38,607 nt of DNA, taken from Sulfurimonas sp. (GTDB lineage: Bacteria; Campylobacterota; Campylobacteria; Campylobacterales; Sulfurimonadaceae). Every line of letters starts with the position of its first letter. Position 1 is the stretch's first letter. Of this stretch, positions 16,878 through 25,126 are shown piece after piece. The stretch is taken from NCBI GenBank assembly GCA_027064045.1, contig JAMOQK010000052.1, positions 1 through 38,607 on the forward strand. Direction: 5' to 3'. Under the pieces are notes generated by a model, which saw nothing but the letters and a program-made list of their open reading frames with translations, was not told the origin of the DNA and did not search any database. The position numbers and the translations under genes were made by a program.

Positions 16878-18719
16878 ATGATTAAAAAACTAGTTCTATT
16901 ATCTTTATTTTTAGTATCTTTTGTATTTTGTGATAGTATAAAATATTCACCTTTTATAGATGCCCAACTTCAGATGGTCTATAAAATGAATGATGCAAAT
17001 ATAACTCAAAGTGAGATAAAAAAACTAGTTGCCAAACAGGAACTTAGTTATGAACATGCTCTTAGTGAGTTGATGAGTGAAAAACAAGAATATATCAAAG
17101 GTTTAAGTTTTTATGATTCTAAAATATTTTCACTAAAGAAGATTATCTCTATCAATAAAAGGGCTGCAAATAGTTATGCTGTATTAAGAGATGAAGTTCA
17201 ACTAAAATCTTATAAAGTTGTTAGAAGTCAAAATATAATGGTTAGGGATGTTTTACTTGCTCTTGATAGCCCAAATTTAGATACATTTGAAAAGAAATTA
17301 GATGCATGTGTTTCTAAAAATCAAAATGAATTAAAAAAACTATATGAGGTGGATTATACAGATAAACTCGCTCTTAAACCCATATATGCAACACTAAAAC
17401 AAGCCCAAAAAAATATAAGAGAGTTTTACGCCTTAAAAGATATAAACAATGATATGATAAATAATCTTTATAAATTAAAAAATAAGATGTATAGGTTAAA
17501 TAAATATAGTAAATATCATCTTATAAAACCTGTAGTGTTTATAACCTCTTTAGGTGTGGTTGAAGTGATTGATAAAATTTTGCAACCTTATGGTTTGAGT
17601 GTTGTAAAACTTGTTTTTATTATGATTATGTCTATGTTGATATATATTTTTAGAAAGATTATATATGTTACTTTAGAATCTTATATATTGAAGATAGATA
17701 TTTTAGATAGGTATTCTCATCAAATACTTGAAAAATTAAGAAAACCGATAGAGTTGACAGTAATTATTATAAATTTAAACATGATAGTTTATATCTATAA
17801 TGATTTTAGTAATACACTCATAGCTTCAAGAATTTTCAATATTATTTATGGATTTTTATTTACTTTGATGATATATAAAGTATTAAACACAGTAGCTAGT
17901 ATAAAATTAAATGAGATAAGTCAAAATAATAAGAAAATAAAAAATGAACTTATAAATGTCGGTATAAAAATTTTAAATTTTGTAATAATTATGATAGGGT
18001 TACTTTTAATTTTATATTTTGCTGGTGTTGATTTAACTGCTGTACTTAGTGGTTTGGGAATTGGTGGTTTTGCAGTTGCGTTTGCTGCAAAAGATACTAT
18101 TTCAAACTTTTTTGGTACATTATCTATACTTTTTAGTGATGTTTTTTCACAAGGTGATTGGATAGTTATAGATGGACATGAAGGTGTTGTTGTAGAACTT
18201 GGTCTTAGAGTGACTACTATAAGAACTTTTGATAATGCACTTATAGCTATACCAAATGGTACTTTTGCATCTAAAGATATAAAAAATTGGGATAAAAGAA
18301 AATTAGGTCGTAGAATAAAGATGAATATCGGAGTAAAATATGACTCTAAATCTGTTGATATTAAAAATGCTGTGAGTGATATCAGGGAGATGTTAAAACA
18401 ACATCCAAAAATAGCTACAGATAAAACCCAATATAAATATGAAAATATTAAGGGAGCTAAACTTGTTTCTCGAGATGATCTTGATGGCGTTAAAAAAACG
18501 CTATTGGTATATTTGGATTCATTTGGTGATTCTAGTATAAATATTTTAATATATTGTTATTCCAAGTCTGTAATTTGGCAAGAATGGTTAGAAACAAAAG
18601 AGGATATTATGCATAAAATTATGGAAATACTACATAAAAATAATCTTGAGTTTGCATTCCCATCACTTTCAATCTACAAGGAACCTATGGAGAGAGATTT
18701 AGAAAATGATAAAGCTTGA
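16878..18719 (+). CDS. MscS-family mechanosensitive channel with long N-terminal extension
   Basis: 613 residues. Signal peptide MIKKLVLLSLFLVSFVFCDS, a helical periplasmic domain (about 20-210, rich in K/N/Y), then about six membrane segments between 215 and 400. The pore-lining region and MscS beta domain are clear: LSGLGIGGFAVAFAAKDTIS (about 390-410), GTLSILFSDVFSQGDWIVID, VELGLRVTTIRTFDNALIAI and PNGTFASKDIKNW. Such channels release solutes on hypo-osmotic shock. The gene ends 14 bases inside the next gene. Confidence 0.92.
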   Translation: MIKKLVLLSLFLVSFVFCDSIKYSPFIDAQLQMVYKMNDANITQSEIKKLVAKQELSYEHALSELMSEKQEYIKGLSFYDSKIFSLKKIISINKRAANSYAVLRDEVQLKSYKVVRSQNIMVRDVLLALDSPNLDTFEKKLDACVSKNQNELKKLYEVDYTDKLALKPIYATLKQAQKNIREFYALKDINNDMINNLYKLKNKMYRLNKYSKYHLIKPVVFITSLGVVEVIDKILQPYGLSVVKLVFIMIMSMLIYIFRKIIYVTLESYILKIDILDRYSHQILEKLRKPIELTVIIINLNMIVYIYNDFSNTLIASRIFNIIYGFLFTLMIYKVLNTVASIKLNEISQNNKKIKNELINVGIKILNFVIIMIGLLLILYFAGVDLTAVLSGLGIGGFAVAFAAKDTISNFFGTLSILFSDVFSQGDWIVIDGHEGVVVELGLRVTTIRTFDNALIAIPNGTFASKDIKNWDKRKLGRRIKMNIGVKYDSKSVDIKNAVSDIREMLKQHPKIATDKTQYKYENIKGAKLVSRDDLDGVKKTLLVYLDSFGDSSINILIYCYSKSVIWQEWLETKEDIMHKIMEILHKNNLEFAFPSLSIYKEPMERDLENDKA

Positions 18720-19770
18720 ATCTAGTAGGTGTATCCGTTCTTTAACTAAAGAGAGTGGATGCAATAAATGTGAAGTTATATGTCCAACTAATGCGATTGT
18801 AGTTGGCTCAAATCCACTTCCTAGTATAGATTTTTCGGCATGTGTGGCATGTGGGGCTTGTGATGGGGTATGCCCAAATGAAGCTTTACCTCTGGATAAC
18901 TTTTCTGTAGTAGATTTTTTCTTTGATTTTGTAAAAGAATCTAATGGTGGTTTTATAAGTTGTAAAAAGAATGTTCCATGTATTGCGGCTTTAAGTGTTG
19001 AGTATCTTATATCTATGGCTATTTTGAAAAAAAGAGTTATTTTAGATATTGGACATTGTAAAACTTGTGAGATAGCTTCAACTTGTTATCCTCAGATAGT
19101 TAAAAATTATGAAGAAGCTGAGTATCTTCTTGAAGCAATGCAAAGTGATGCAGAAATAAAGTTACATAAAGTTGCTTACAAACCACTTGAAAATACTAAA
19201 AAAGATGCTAACAGAAGGGAGTTTCTTCAATTTGTCAATTTAGATACTGTTATAAAAACTTCAAGAGAGTTTGAAAAAGAGGTTAAAAAAGCAACGGATG
19301 AATTGGTTGCGCATACTTTAGAAAAATCAGATATATCTCTTTTACGACAAAAAAGGATACCTCAAAAAAGGAAAATCTTTTTTACAGCTATTAAAAGGGT
19401 AAAAAAACCAGCAGTTTATCATGTTGTAGATGCAACAGAGGTTTCTTTTACCTCTCAAAAACTTTTGGATAAAAAGAGTTGTACTGCATGTCAAATGTGT
19501 TATAGATTGTGTCCGACAGGAGCTTTGAGTTCAGATATAAAAAATTCAAAGATAGATTTTGATCCGTTTCTTTGTATAAAGTGTAATACTTGTCATGATG
19601 TTTGTGAGGTAGATGCTATCACTCTTTCTCCATCATACAATATAAAAGAGTTTTTTGAGCCAACCGTGCAAAATCTTATCTCTTTTAAAGTTTTAAGATG
19701 TGATGAATGTGGGATGCTTTTTAGTACAAATTCTGATGATAAACTTTGTAATAGATGTAAAATAACATGA
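18706..19770 (+). CDS. Multi-cluster ferredoxin-type iron-sulfur protein with zinc-ribbon tail
   Basis: 354 residues, cytoplasmic. Four [4Fe-4S] motifs in two pairs: CNKCEVICPTNAI with CVACGACDGVCPNEA near the N-terminus, and CTACQMCYRLCPTGA with CIKCNTCHDVCEVDA near the C-terminus. Between them are CKKNVPC and CKTCEIASTC, which could hold another cluster or metal, and the tail CDECGM...CNRCK looks like a zinc ribbon. The middle (about 150-250) is lysine-rich and not recognised. Start ATG lies within the MscS gene (14-base overlap). It probably carries electrons; partners are unknown. Convergent with pgpA, five bases apart. Confidence 0.85.
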   Translation: MIKLESSRCIRSLTKESGCNKCEVICPTNAIVVGSNPLPSIDFSACVACGACDGVCPNEALPLDNFSVVDFFFDFVKESNGGFISCKKNVPCIAALSVEYLISMAILKKRVILDIGHCKTCEIASTCYPQIVKNYEEAEYLLEAMQSDAEIKLHKVAYKPLENTKKDANRREFLQFVNLDTVIKTSREFEKEVKKATDELVAHTLEKSDISLLRQKRIPQKRKIFFTAIKRVKKPAVYHVVDATEVSFTSQKLLDKKSCTACQMCYRLCPTGALSSDIKNSKIDFDPFLCIKCNTCHDVCEVDAITLSPSYNIKEFFEPTVQNLISFKVLRCDECGMLFSTNSDDKLCNRCKIT

Positions 19771-19775
19771 AGATG

Positions 19776-20288
19776 CTATTTGACTGTGTGAAATAGGAAG
19801 TTATAACACAATTGCCAGATAAATGAACTTACAATCCCAGCTGCAAAACCAGCTATGATGTCATCGCCCATAACTCCTATGCCACCTTTGGCTTCTCTGT
19901 CAATCCTACCTATAATAGATGGTTTAGCAATATCAAAATATCTAAAAAGTATAAATGATAATATGGACTGGATTAAAAAACCATTTTCCCACATGCCAAG
20001 TTCACTGGTTGTTATACTTATCGCAGGTGCAACACTTAGGGCAAACCACATCCCTGCAAGTTCATCAATAACTATCCGTTTATCATCATGGATACCACTT
20101 TTTTCTTCGTACTTATTTATCTCTTTTATGGCTATAATACTGATAAGAACAGAAGCTAAAAATAGTGTCTGAGCATCAAAATATATAAGTATTAGCATTC
20201 CTAGTGGTAAAGAAACTAAAGTTCCCATAGTCCCCGGTGCTTTTGGAAAAAGTCCACTGTATCCTAAAGTTATAAAAAACCAATTCAT
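19776..20288 (-). CDS. pgpA: Phosphatidylglycerophosphatase A
   Basis: Dephosphorylates phosphatidylglycerol phosphate in the inner membrane. 170 residues with the family motifs YSGLFPKAPGTMGTLVSLPL, IVIDELAGMWFAL and FRYFDIAKPSIIGRIDRE, GGIGVMGDDIIAG, together with several membrane segments. The acidic residues of the DELAG and GDD motifs are retained. AGGAATTTCA precedes the ATG. Last gene of the ispDF-cemR-sat-like-pgpA operon, eight bases after the sat-like stop. Confidence 0.95.
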   Translation of the reverse strand: MNWFFITLGYSGLFPKAPGTMGTLVSLPLGMLILIYFDAQTLFLASVLISIIAIKEINKYEEKSGIHDDKRIVIDELAGMWFALSVAPAISITTSELGMWENGFLIQSILSFILFRYFDIAKPSIIGRIDREAKGGIGVMGDDIIAGFAAGIVSSFIWQLCYNFLFHTVK

Positions 20289-20296
20289 TGAAATTC

Positions 20297-21496
20297 CTAT
20301 GTAAGTGATGTTGTTTGATAAAGTTTCATAAGTTCAAGATAAAAATCTTTCTCTGTATGCTCTTTTAATAACCCCTCAATAGGGAGTAAATCTGCATATA
20401 ATTTTTCAAGATTTTTAAATCTTTCTGGAAGTAGCTTAGAAAGTAAAAATGCTGAAATCTCTTTTCTTATAAGTACAGCAGGTGGCAATAAACCAGCTTC
20501 TAATAGTTCTCTTATGGAGTCAGAATGATATGAAATATGGTGATGTTGACCATGTGGGCATGTTGTTTTACTAACAAGTGTAGTACACTGGTTACAATAT
20601 ACATATTCGCTTTCTAGTTTTATCTCTATATCTATGCCAATTACACTATCTATAATAGATTTATCAGAGTTTGCATCATAAAACATACCAAGACCTGTAT
20701 GGTCTCTGCTTATAGTTAGTCTATCGCAACCGTAATTTTTTGCAACTATAGCATTTATAATAAGTTCATTATACCCTGCAAAAATATAGCTTTTTTCAAG
20801 AGGTACTAGCACCACTCTATTTTTTGGTAGAAAATTATTTATAAAAAATTCTAAAGTCTCTTTTCTTATATCATAGCTAAGGTTTTTGTTGTCATATGGT
20901 TTTAGTAAAAATATAACAAGTAAATCTGTGGTGTCAAGTGCTTGTCTTATCAATCTTTCATGCGCACGATGAAGTGGATTTGCTGCCATTATTAAAGCAG
21001 TGGTATGTTTTGCATTGATAACTCTTTTTGCTTTACTTATAATCTCTTTGTTTTTCCAATTTTGATTGGATGATAGGTTTAAAAGTTTGTATTCACCACT
21101 TACAGCCCAAGAACCGAGTCTGTGCATGGCATTTTTTACTTCAGGATATGTTAAATCATCAGTCCCAAAGATATGTTTTGCTCTTTTGTTTGGGTCTGTT
21201 TGAAAAACCTCATCTACTAGAAGTGTAGCAAACTCTTTACCCTCACAAAGTAGAGTAATCTCTTCACCTTTTTGTAAAGATTTTATAACCTCTTCATTTT
21301 TTGCCCCTGAAGGAGCTAGGATAAATGGTAGAGGAAATGTTTTTCCATCTATTAGACCACTAGATATGATAGAGTGTTTTTCTTTTTTGCTCATTAGACC
21401 ATTGAGTGGTTTTAGAAGTCCACATTTTACCAACTCAAGTGCAGAAGCAGCTTGTTTGTCTATATATATAGTTTTATTTTTTCTTGAGGATGTCAT
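20297..21496 (-). CDS. ATP-sulfurylase-like protein with altered sulfate-binding motif
   Basis: 399 residues, homologous over its length to sulfate adenylyltransferase (Sat): N-terminal PUA-like domain (LLKPLNGLMSKKE), then the nucleotidyltransferase domain and the zinc region CNQC...CPHGQH (C301, C304, C313). The ATP-binding HxxH is present (NPLHRAHE, H176/H179) and SRDHTGLG matches the GRDHAGxG motif. But the sulfate-binding Q-x-R-N of Sat is MAAN here (M170-A-A-N173), and the RYAGPREA block is IFAGYNEL. Both changes remove polar/basic side chains from the oxyanion site, so sulfate may not be the substrate. It overlaps the cemR stop by 23 bases. The general Sat name is safe as family, not as activity. 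Confidence 0.85.
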   Translation of the reverse strand: MTSSRKNKTIYIDKQAASALELVKCGLLKPLNGLMSKKEKHSIISSGLIDGKTFPLPFILAPSGAKNEEVIKSLQKGEEITLLCEGKEFATLLVDEVFQTDPNKRAKHIFGTDDLTYPEVKNAMHRLGSWAVSGEYKLLNLSSNQNWKNKEIISKAKRVINAKHTTALIMAANPLHRAHERLIRQALDTTDLLVIFLLKPYDNKNLSYDIRKETLEFFINNFLPKNRVVLVPLEKSYIFAGYNELIINAIVAKNYGCDRLTISRDHTGLGMFYDANSDKSIIDSVIGIDIEIKLESEYVYCNQCTTLVSKTTCPHGQHHHISYHSDSIRELLEAGLLPPAVLIRKEISAFLLSKLLPERFKNLEKLYADLLPIEGLLKEHTEKDFYLELMKLYQTTSLT

Positions 21497-22361
21497 ATTT
21501 TTTTCGTTTTTCCCATAAGCTTTTACGAGAAATTCCCAGTTTTTTAGATAGTTCTGTGTCTGGGAATTTTTGTTGATAATTTAAAACTATAAATTTAACA
21601 TAATCTTCTATAGATAAAATCTCACCTTTATCAAAGATATTGTTGTCACTTTTTATCTCTAAAACTTCATATTCTACATCTTCGATTTTATCATTACTTG
21701 AAATGATTGCTTGTTTGCCCTTGATAACTTCTCCAAAAGCCTTTTTTTCAGTTTTTCTAAGTAGATGATAATCTATAATATATATGATAGAGTTTTGTGG
21801 TAGTGATGAGATTTCATTTATAGCTTTAGAATCACTGAGCGTTACAAAATTTATTGGTAAGTTTTTTATATGAGCATGATTAAAAGCAAAAGCATCTGCA
21901 TATTTTTGAAAATTAGATGAAATATATATAGGTAGTTCTATATTTTCATGATCATAATTATTCGTTATTGAAGAGAAGGAGTGAGTTAAATATTTTTCAT
22001 ATGCTTCATTTCTCTTTTTTAGTTTTTCATAGTCTTGATAATGGTGTATTGTTCTTACAAGCTCTTCAATCATAAATGGTTTTAAAATGTAATCTTTAGC
22101 TCCAGCCGCAAGAGGTTTTGAAACTGTATCGTTACTGATATATGAAACCATTAAGATTATAATTGATGATTTAAATGTTTCAATAACAGGGTTAAAGTCT
22201 TGTCCATTAATGTTAGTTGAGAGTAAAACAACATCGTAATTATTGCTTTTTATGGCATCTTTTGTAGATGTACACATCTCGCAGTTATGTCCTAGCTCAC
22301 CAAGTTTTGTGGCAATACTTTGTGCCAGATAAATCTCGTTTTCTATAATCAGTATTTTCAA
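21474..22361 (-). CDS. cemR: Atypical orphan response regulator, HP1021/CemR type
   Basis: 295 residues. N-terminal receiver-like domain: MKILIIENEIYLAQS, with K93-region LKPFMIEEL retained, but the phospho-accepting Asp is Ser48 (YDVVLLSTN). The middle (about 125-255) looks like a remnant of an NtrC-type AAA+ domain without Walker A, with a Walker B-like SIIYIIDYHLL. The C-terminus is a Fis-type helix-turn-helix (ELSKKLGISRKSLWEKRKKY). This architecture and the position after ispDF match HP1021 of Helicobacter and CemR (Cj1608) of Campylobacter, known to control energy metabolism and replication initiation without phosphorylation. Start is TTG at 22361, overlapping the ispDF stop (TTGA), with AGGTGGA upstream. 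Confidence 0.85.
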   Translation of the reverse strand: MKILIIENEIYLAQSIATKLGELGHNCEMCTSTKDAIKSNNYDVVLLSTNINGQDFNPVIETFKSSIIILMVSYISNDTVSKPLAAGAKDYILKPFMIEELVRTIHHYQDYEKLKKRNEAYEKYLTHSFSSITNNYDHENIELPIYISSNFQKYADAFAFNHAHIKNLPINFVTLSDSKAINEISSLPQNSIIYIIDYHLLRKTEKKAFGEVIKGKQAIISSNDKIEDVEYEVLEIKSDNNIFDKGEILSIEDYVKFIVLNYQQKFPDTELSKKLGISRKSLWEKRKKYDILKKK

Positions 22362-23500
22362 TCTTCCACCTTAAAGTTTTCTTGTTTTGTCCAATCAAAA
22401 TATTGTAAATTTGCATTTGCTATAACACCAACACCTTCACCTCGACCAATAAAGCCAAGTTTTTCGGTGGTTGTTGCTTTTATATTTACTTTTGCCATAT
22501 CTATATTTAATATATGTGCAATGGTTTTTCTCATTTGTAATTTATACTTACCTATGCGAGGTTTTTGAGCTGCAATGGTTAAATCTGTATTTATAATCAC
22601 AAAACCAAAATTGTATAGTTTTGTAACAACTCTTTTTAGTAATTTTTTTGAATCAATCCCTTTGTATTCATCAGAAGTGTCTGGAAACATCATCCCAATA
22701 TCTCCCATACCAGCAGCTCCTAAAAGTGCATCTATAAGAGCGTGTATTGCTACATCACCATCACTATGTGCTTTAAAACCAAAATCACTATCAATTTTAA
22801 TTCCACCTAAAAACATTGTAGTGTTTTCATCAAAAGCATGTACATCAAAACCTGTACCACTAAGTGTATCTTTTGATGGAGGAAGGAGACATGGAATTTT
22901 GTTTAGGTCTTGTATGTGGGTGATTTTATGTGCATCTTCTTCACCTAAAATAAATGCTCTTGAACCACCATTTGCGACAATAGCACTACTTTCATCTGTA
23001 AATTCTTCATCTGTCTTTAGTGCATTGATTAATGTTGATGTTTTTGAGAGTTGTGGGGTTTGGATTCTTTTTACTTTGTCTCTGTCTATTGTTCTGTCTT
23101 CATAAACTATAGTGTCTGTTAGTTTTAGATACGGTACAACACAATCAGCATTTGAACTTTTTTGGATGATTTTTTTTAAAAAATCTTCACTTATACAGGC
23201 TCTAGCTATATCACTTACAAGTACAAATTCACTTTCAACTTCAACAAGTGCATTTTTTAAAGATGCTTGTCTTGTATCTCCACCTTGTATAAAAGTGAAA
23301 TTTGCATAATTTTTCATAAATTCTATATCATCGCTAGAAGAGGTTATAATAATTTTTGAAAAAAGTTGAGTTTTTTCTAGTTTTTGTGCTACAAATTGCC
23401 ACAAAGGCTGACTTTCTATCCTAAGCCATTGTTTTTTAACATCTAGTTCAAATCTGCTAGAACTCCCAGCTGCAAGTAATATAAGTGTTAAATTTGACAA
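22358..23500 (-). CDS. ispDF: Bifunctional IspD/IspF isoprenoid enzyme
   Basis: Fusion of 2-C-methyl-D-erythritol 4-phosphate cytidylyltransferase (about 1-210) and 2-C-methyl-D-erythritol 2,4-cyclodiphosphate synthase (about 220-380) of the MEP pathway. IspD part: LILLAAGSSSRFELDVKKQW, LVSDIARACI, VPYLKLTDTI. IspF part: GTGFDVHAF and FKAHSDGDVAIHALIDALLG (metal-binding Asp/His), NIKATTTEKLGFIGRGEG. The frame opens with TTG TTG at 23503 and 23500; the second is chosen since AGGAG ends five bases before it. The fusion is typical of Campylobacterota and Alphaproteobacteria. Confidence 0.96.
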   Translation of the reverse strand: MSNLTLILLAAGSSSRFELDVKKQWLRIESQPLWQFVAQKLEKTQLFSKIIITSSSDDIEFMKNYANFTFIQGGDTRQASLKNALVEVESEFVLVSDIARACISEDFLKKIIQKSSNADCVVPYLKLTDTIVYEDRTIDRDKVKRIQTPQLSKTSTLINALKTDEEFTDESSAIVANGGSRAFILGEEDAHKITHIQDLNKIPCLLPPSKDTLSGTGFDVHAFDENTTMFLGGIKIDSDFGFKAHSDGDVAIHALIDALLGAAGMGDIGMMFPDTSDEYKGIDSKKLLKRVVTKLYNFGFVIINTDLTIAAQKPRIGKYKLQMRKTIAHILNIDMAKVNIKATTTEKLGFIGRGEGVGVIANANLQYFDWTKQENFKVED

Positions 23501-23669
23501 CAAAACTCCTAGTTTTTAAAAAGTGTTACGAAATTATACACATCAAAGCTTTTTTTATCTTTATACTCTTTTTTGTATTGGCTAAATTATACGATGTAAA
23601 ATATGGATTAATGATACTTTAATGTTATTTGATTATATTTCCAATAGTTATAATTTTTTAGGAGAGAGT

Positions 23670-25046
23670 ATGAGATCTTCATGGGTAGAAAAAAGAAAAG
23701 ATGATCCTGTTAGAACACAGATGTATTATGCGAAAAAAGGTGTCATCACTGGGGAGATGGAGTATGTTGCAAAAGTTGAAAACTTATCCCCTGAATTAGT
23801 TCGTTCAGAGATAGCTCGTGGAAGACTTATTATCCCTGCAAATGTAAATCACACTTCATTAGAGCCAATGGCTATAGGGATAGCTAGTAAATGTAAGATA
23901 AATGCAAATATTGGTTCGTCTGCAATAGCTAGTGATGTTCAAGGTGAGATAGAAAAAGTTCAGGTTTCACAACATTACAAAGCAGATACAGCAATGGATC
24001 TGAGTACTGGTGGTGATTTGGATGAAATTAGAAGTGCAGTTATAGCAAACTCTAAAATCCCAATTGGAACAGTGCCAATCTATCAAATACTTCACGATGT
24101 TGGAAATAAGATAGAAGATTTAAGTATAGAGGTTATGCTTGAAGTTTTAGAGCGTCAAGCGAAGCAGGGTGTGAGTTACTTTACTATCCATGCTGGTTTT
24201 TTACTCTCAACTATGCCAAAAGTTGCAAAGCGTAAGATGGGGATAGTTTCTCGTGGTGGAAGTTTGATGGCAGCATGGATGATGCATTACCATAAAGAAA
24301 ACCCATTTTTTAGTGCTTATGATGATATACTTGACATTTGTGCAAAATATGATGTTGCCCTCTCTTTAGGTGATTCACTTCGTCCCGGATGTTTAGCAGA
24401 TGCTAGTGATGATGCACAGCTTGGTGAGCTTAAAGTTTTAGGTGAGCTTACACTTCGTGCTTGGGAGAAGGATGTTCAGGTTATGATAGAAGGACCGGGG
24501 CATGTGCCATTAAATCAGATTGAGAGAAATATGAAGATACAAAGGGAGCTTTGCCATGAAGCACCTTTTTATATTTTAGGGCCTCTTGTAACTGACATCG
24601 CTGCTGGGTATGACCATATATCTAGTGCAATTGGTGCTGCTGTTGGTGGTTGGCATGGAGCGAGTATGCTTTGCTATGTAACACCAAAAGAGCATTTAGG
24701 TTTGCCAAATGCTGATGATGTTCGTGAAGGGATTATTGCATATAAAATCGCTGCACATGCCGCTGATATTGCTAGAGGTCGTAAAGGTGCAAGAGATGTT
24801 GATGATGAGATGAGTGATGCAAGATATAACTTTAATTGGGAAAGACAGTTTGAGTTAGCCCTTGATAGTGAGAGAGCCAGAGAGTATCATGATGAAACAC
24901 TTCCTCAAGATGTTTTTAAAGAAGCAGAGTTTTGTTCTATGTGTGGACCTAAATTTTGTTCATATAAAATTACTCAAAATATTATGGATAATCCAGAAGC
25001 TATCCAAAAAATAGCTGATGAAAATAGCCTTAGCAAAGCTCATTAA
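23670..25046 (+). CDS. thiC: Phosphomethylpyrimidine synthase
   Basis: Radical SAM enzyme converting aminoimidazole ribotide to the HMP-P moiety of thiamin, 458 residues. Motifs: [86 protein letters not shown], and the C-terminal [4Fe-4S] motif CSMCGPKFC. Start chosen at ATG 23670 because AGGAGAGAGT lies just upstream; the in-frame ATG at 23622 has no ribosome site. The 166-base gap before it shows no thiamin-pyrophosphate riboswitch consensus, so its regulation is not evident. Confidence 0.96.
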   Translation: MRSSWVEKRKDDPVRTQMYYAKKGVITGEMEYVAKVENLSPELVRSEIARGRLIIPANVNHTSLEPMAIGIASKCKINANIGSSAIASDVQGEIEKVQVSQHYKADTAMDLSTGGDLDEIRSAVIANSKIPIGTVPIYQILHDVGNKIEDLSIEVMLEVLERQAKQGVSYFTIHAGFLLSTMPKVAKRKMGIVSRGGSLMAAWMMHYHKENPFFSAYDDILDICAKYDVALSLGDSLRPGCLADASDDAQLGELKVLGELTLRAWEKDVQVMIEGPGHVPLNQIERNMKIQRELCHEAPFYILGPLVTDIAAGYDHISSAIGAAVGGWHGASMLCYVTPKEHLGLPNADDVREGIIAYKIAAHAADIARGRKGARDVDDEMSDARYNFNWERQFELALDSERAREYHDETLPQDVFKEAEFCSMCGPKFCSYKITQNIMDNPEAIQKIADENSLSKAH

Positions 25047-25053
25047 AAGAAAT

Positions 25054-25093
25054 TGATATTAAATAAGATAATATTTGTCTTATTTAGGTATCA
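25054..25093 (+). promoter_or_regulatory. Long stem-loop between thiC and mrp
   Basis: TGATA-TT-AAATAAGA, 9-base loop, TCTTATTT-AGG-TATCA: thirteen base pairs with a small internal bulge (2 vs 3 bases). It fills most of the thiC-mrp gap. It lacks a strong T tract, so it is a weak terminator, an RNA-stabilising or processing hairpin, or an operator. Confidence 0.4.
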
Positions 25094-25126
25094 TTATAAA
25101 AATCAAATTAATAAAAAGGAAAGTAT

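Noticed and set aside
19776..19796. Weak inverted repeat CTATTT/AAATAG between the ferredoxin and pgpA genes
   Set aside because: Only six A/T-rich pairs with a 9-base loop and no T tract; could be chance at this base composition, so not listed as a terminator.
23504..23669. Possible thiamin riboswitch upstream of thiC
   Set aside because: The conserved riboswitch elements (CTGAGA and the GG-rich helices) are absent; the gap is simple AT-rich promoter-like sequence.
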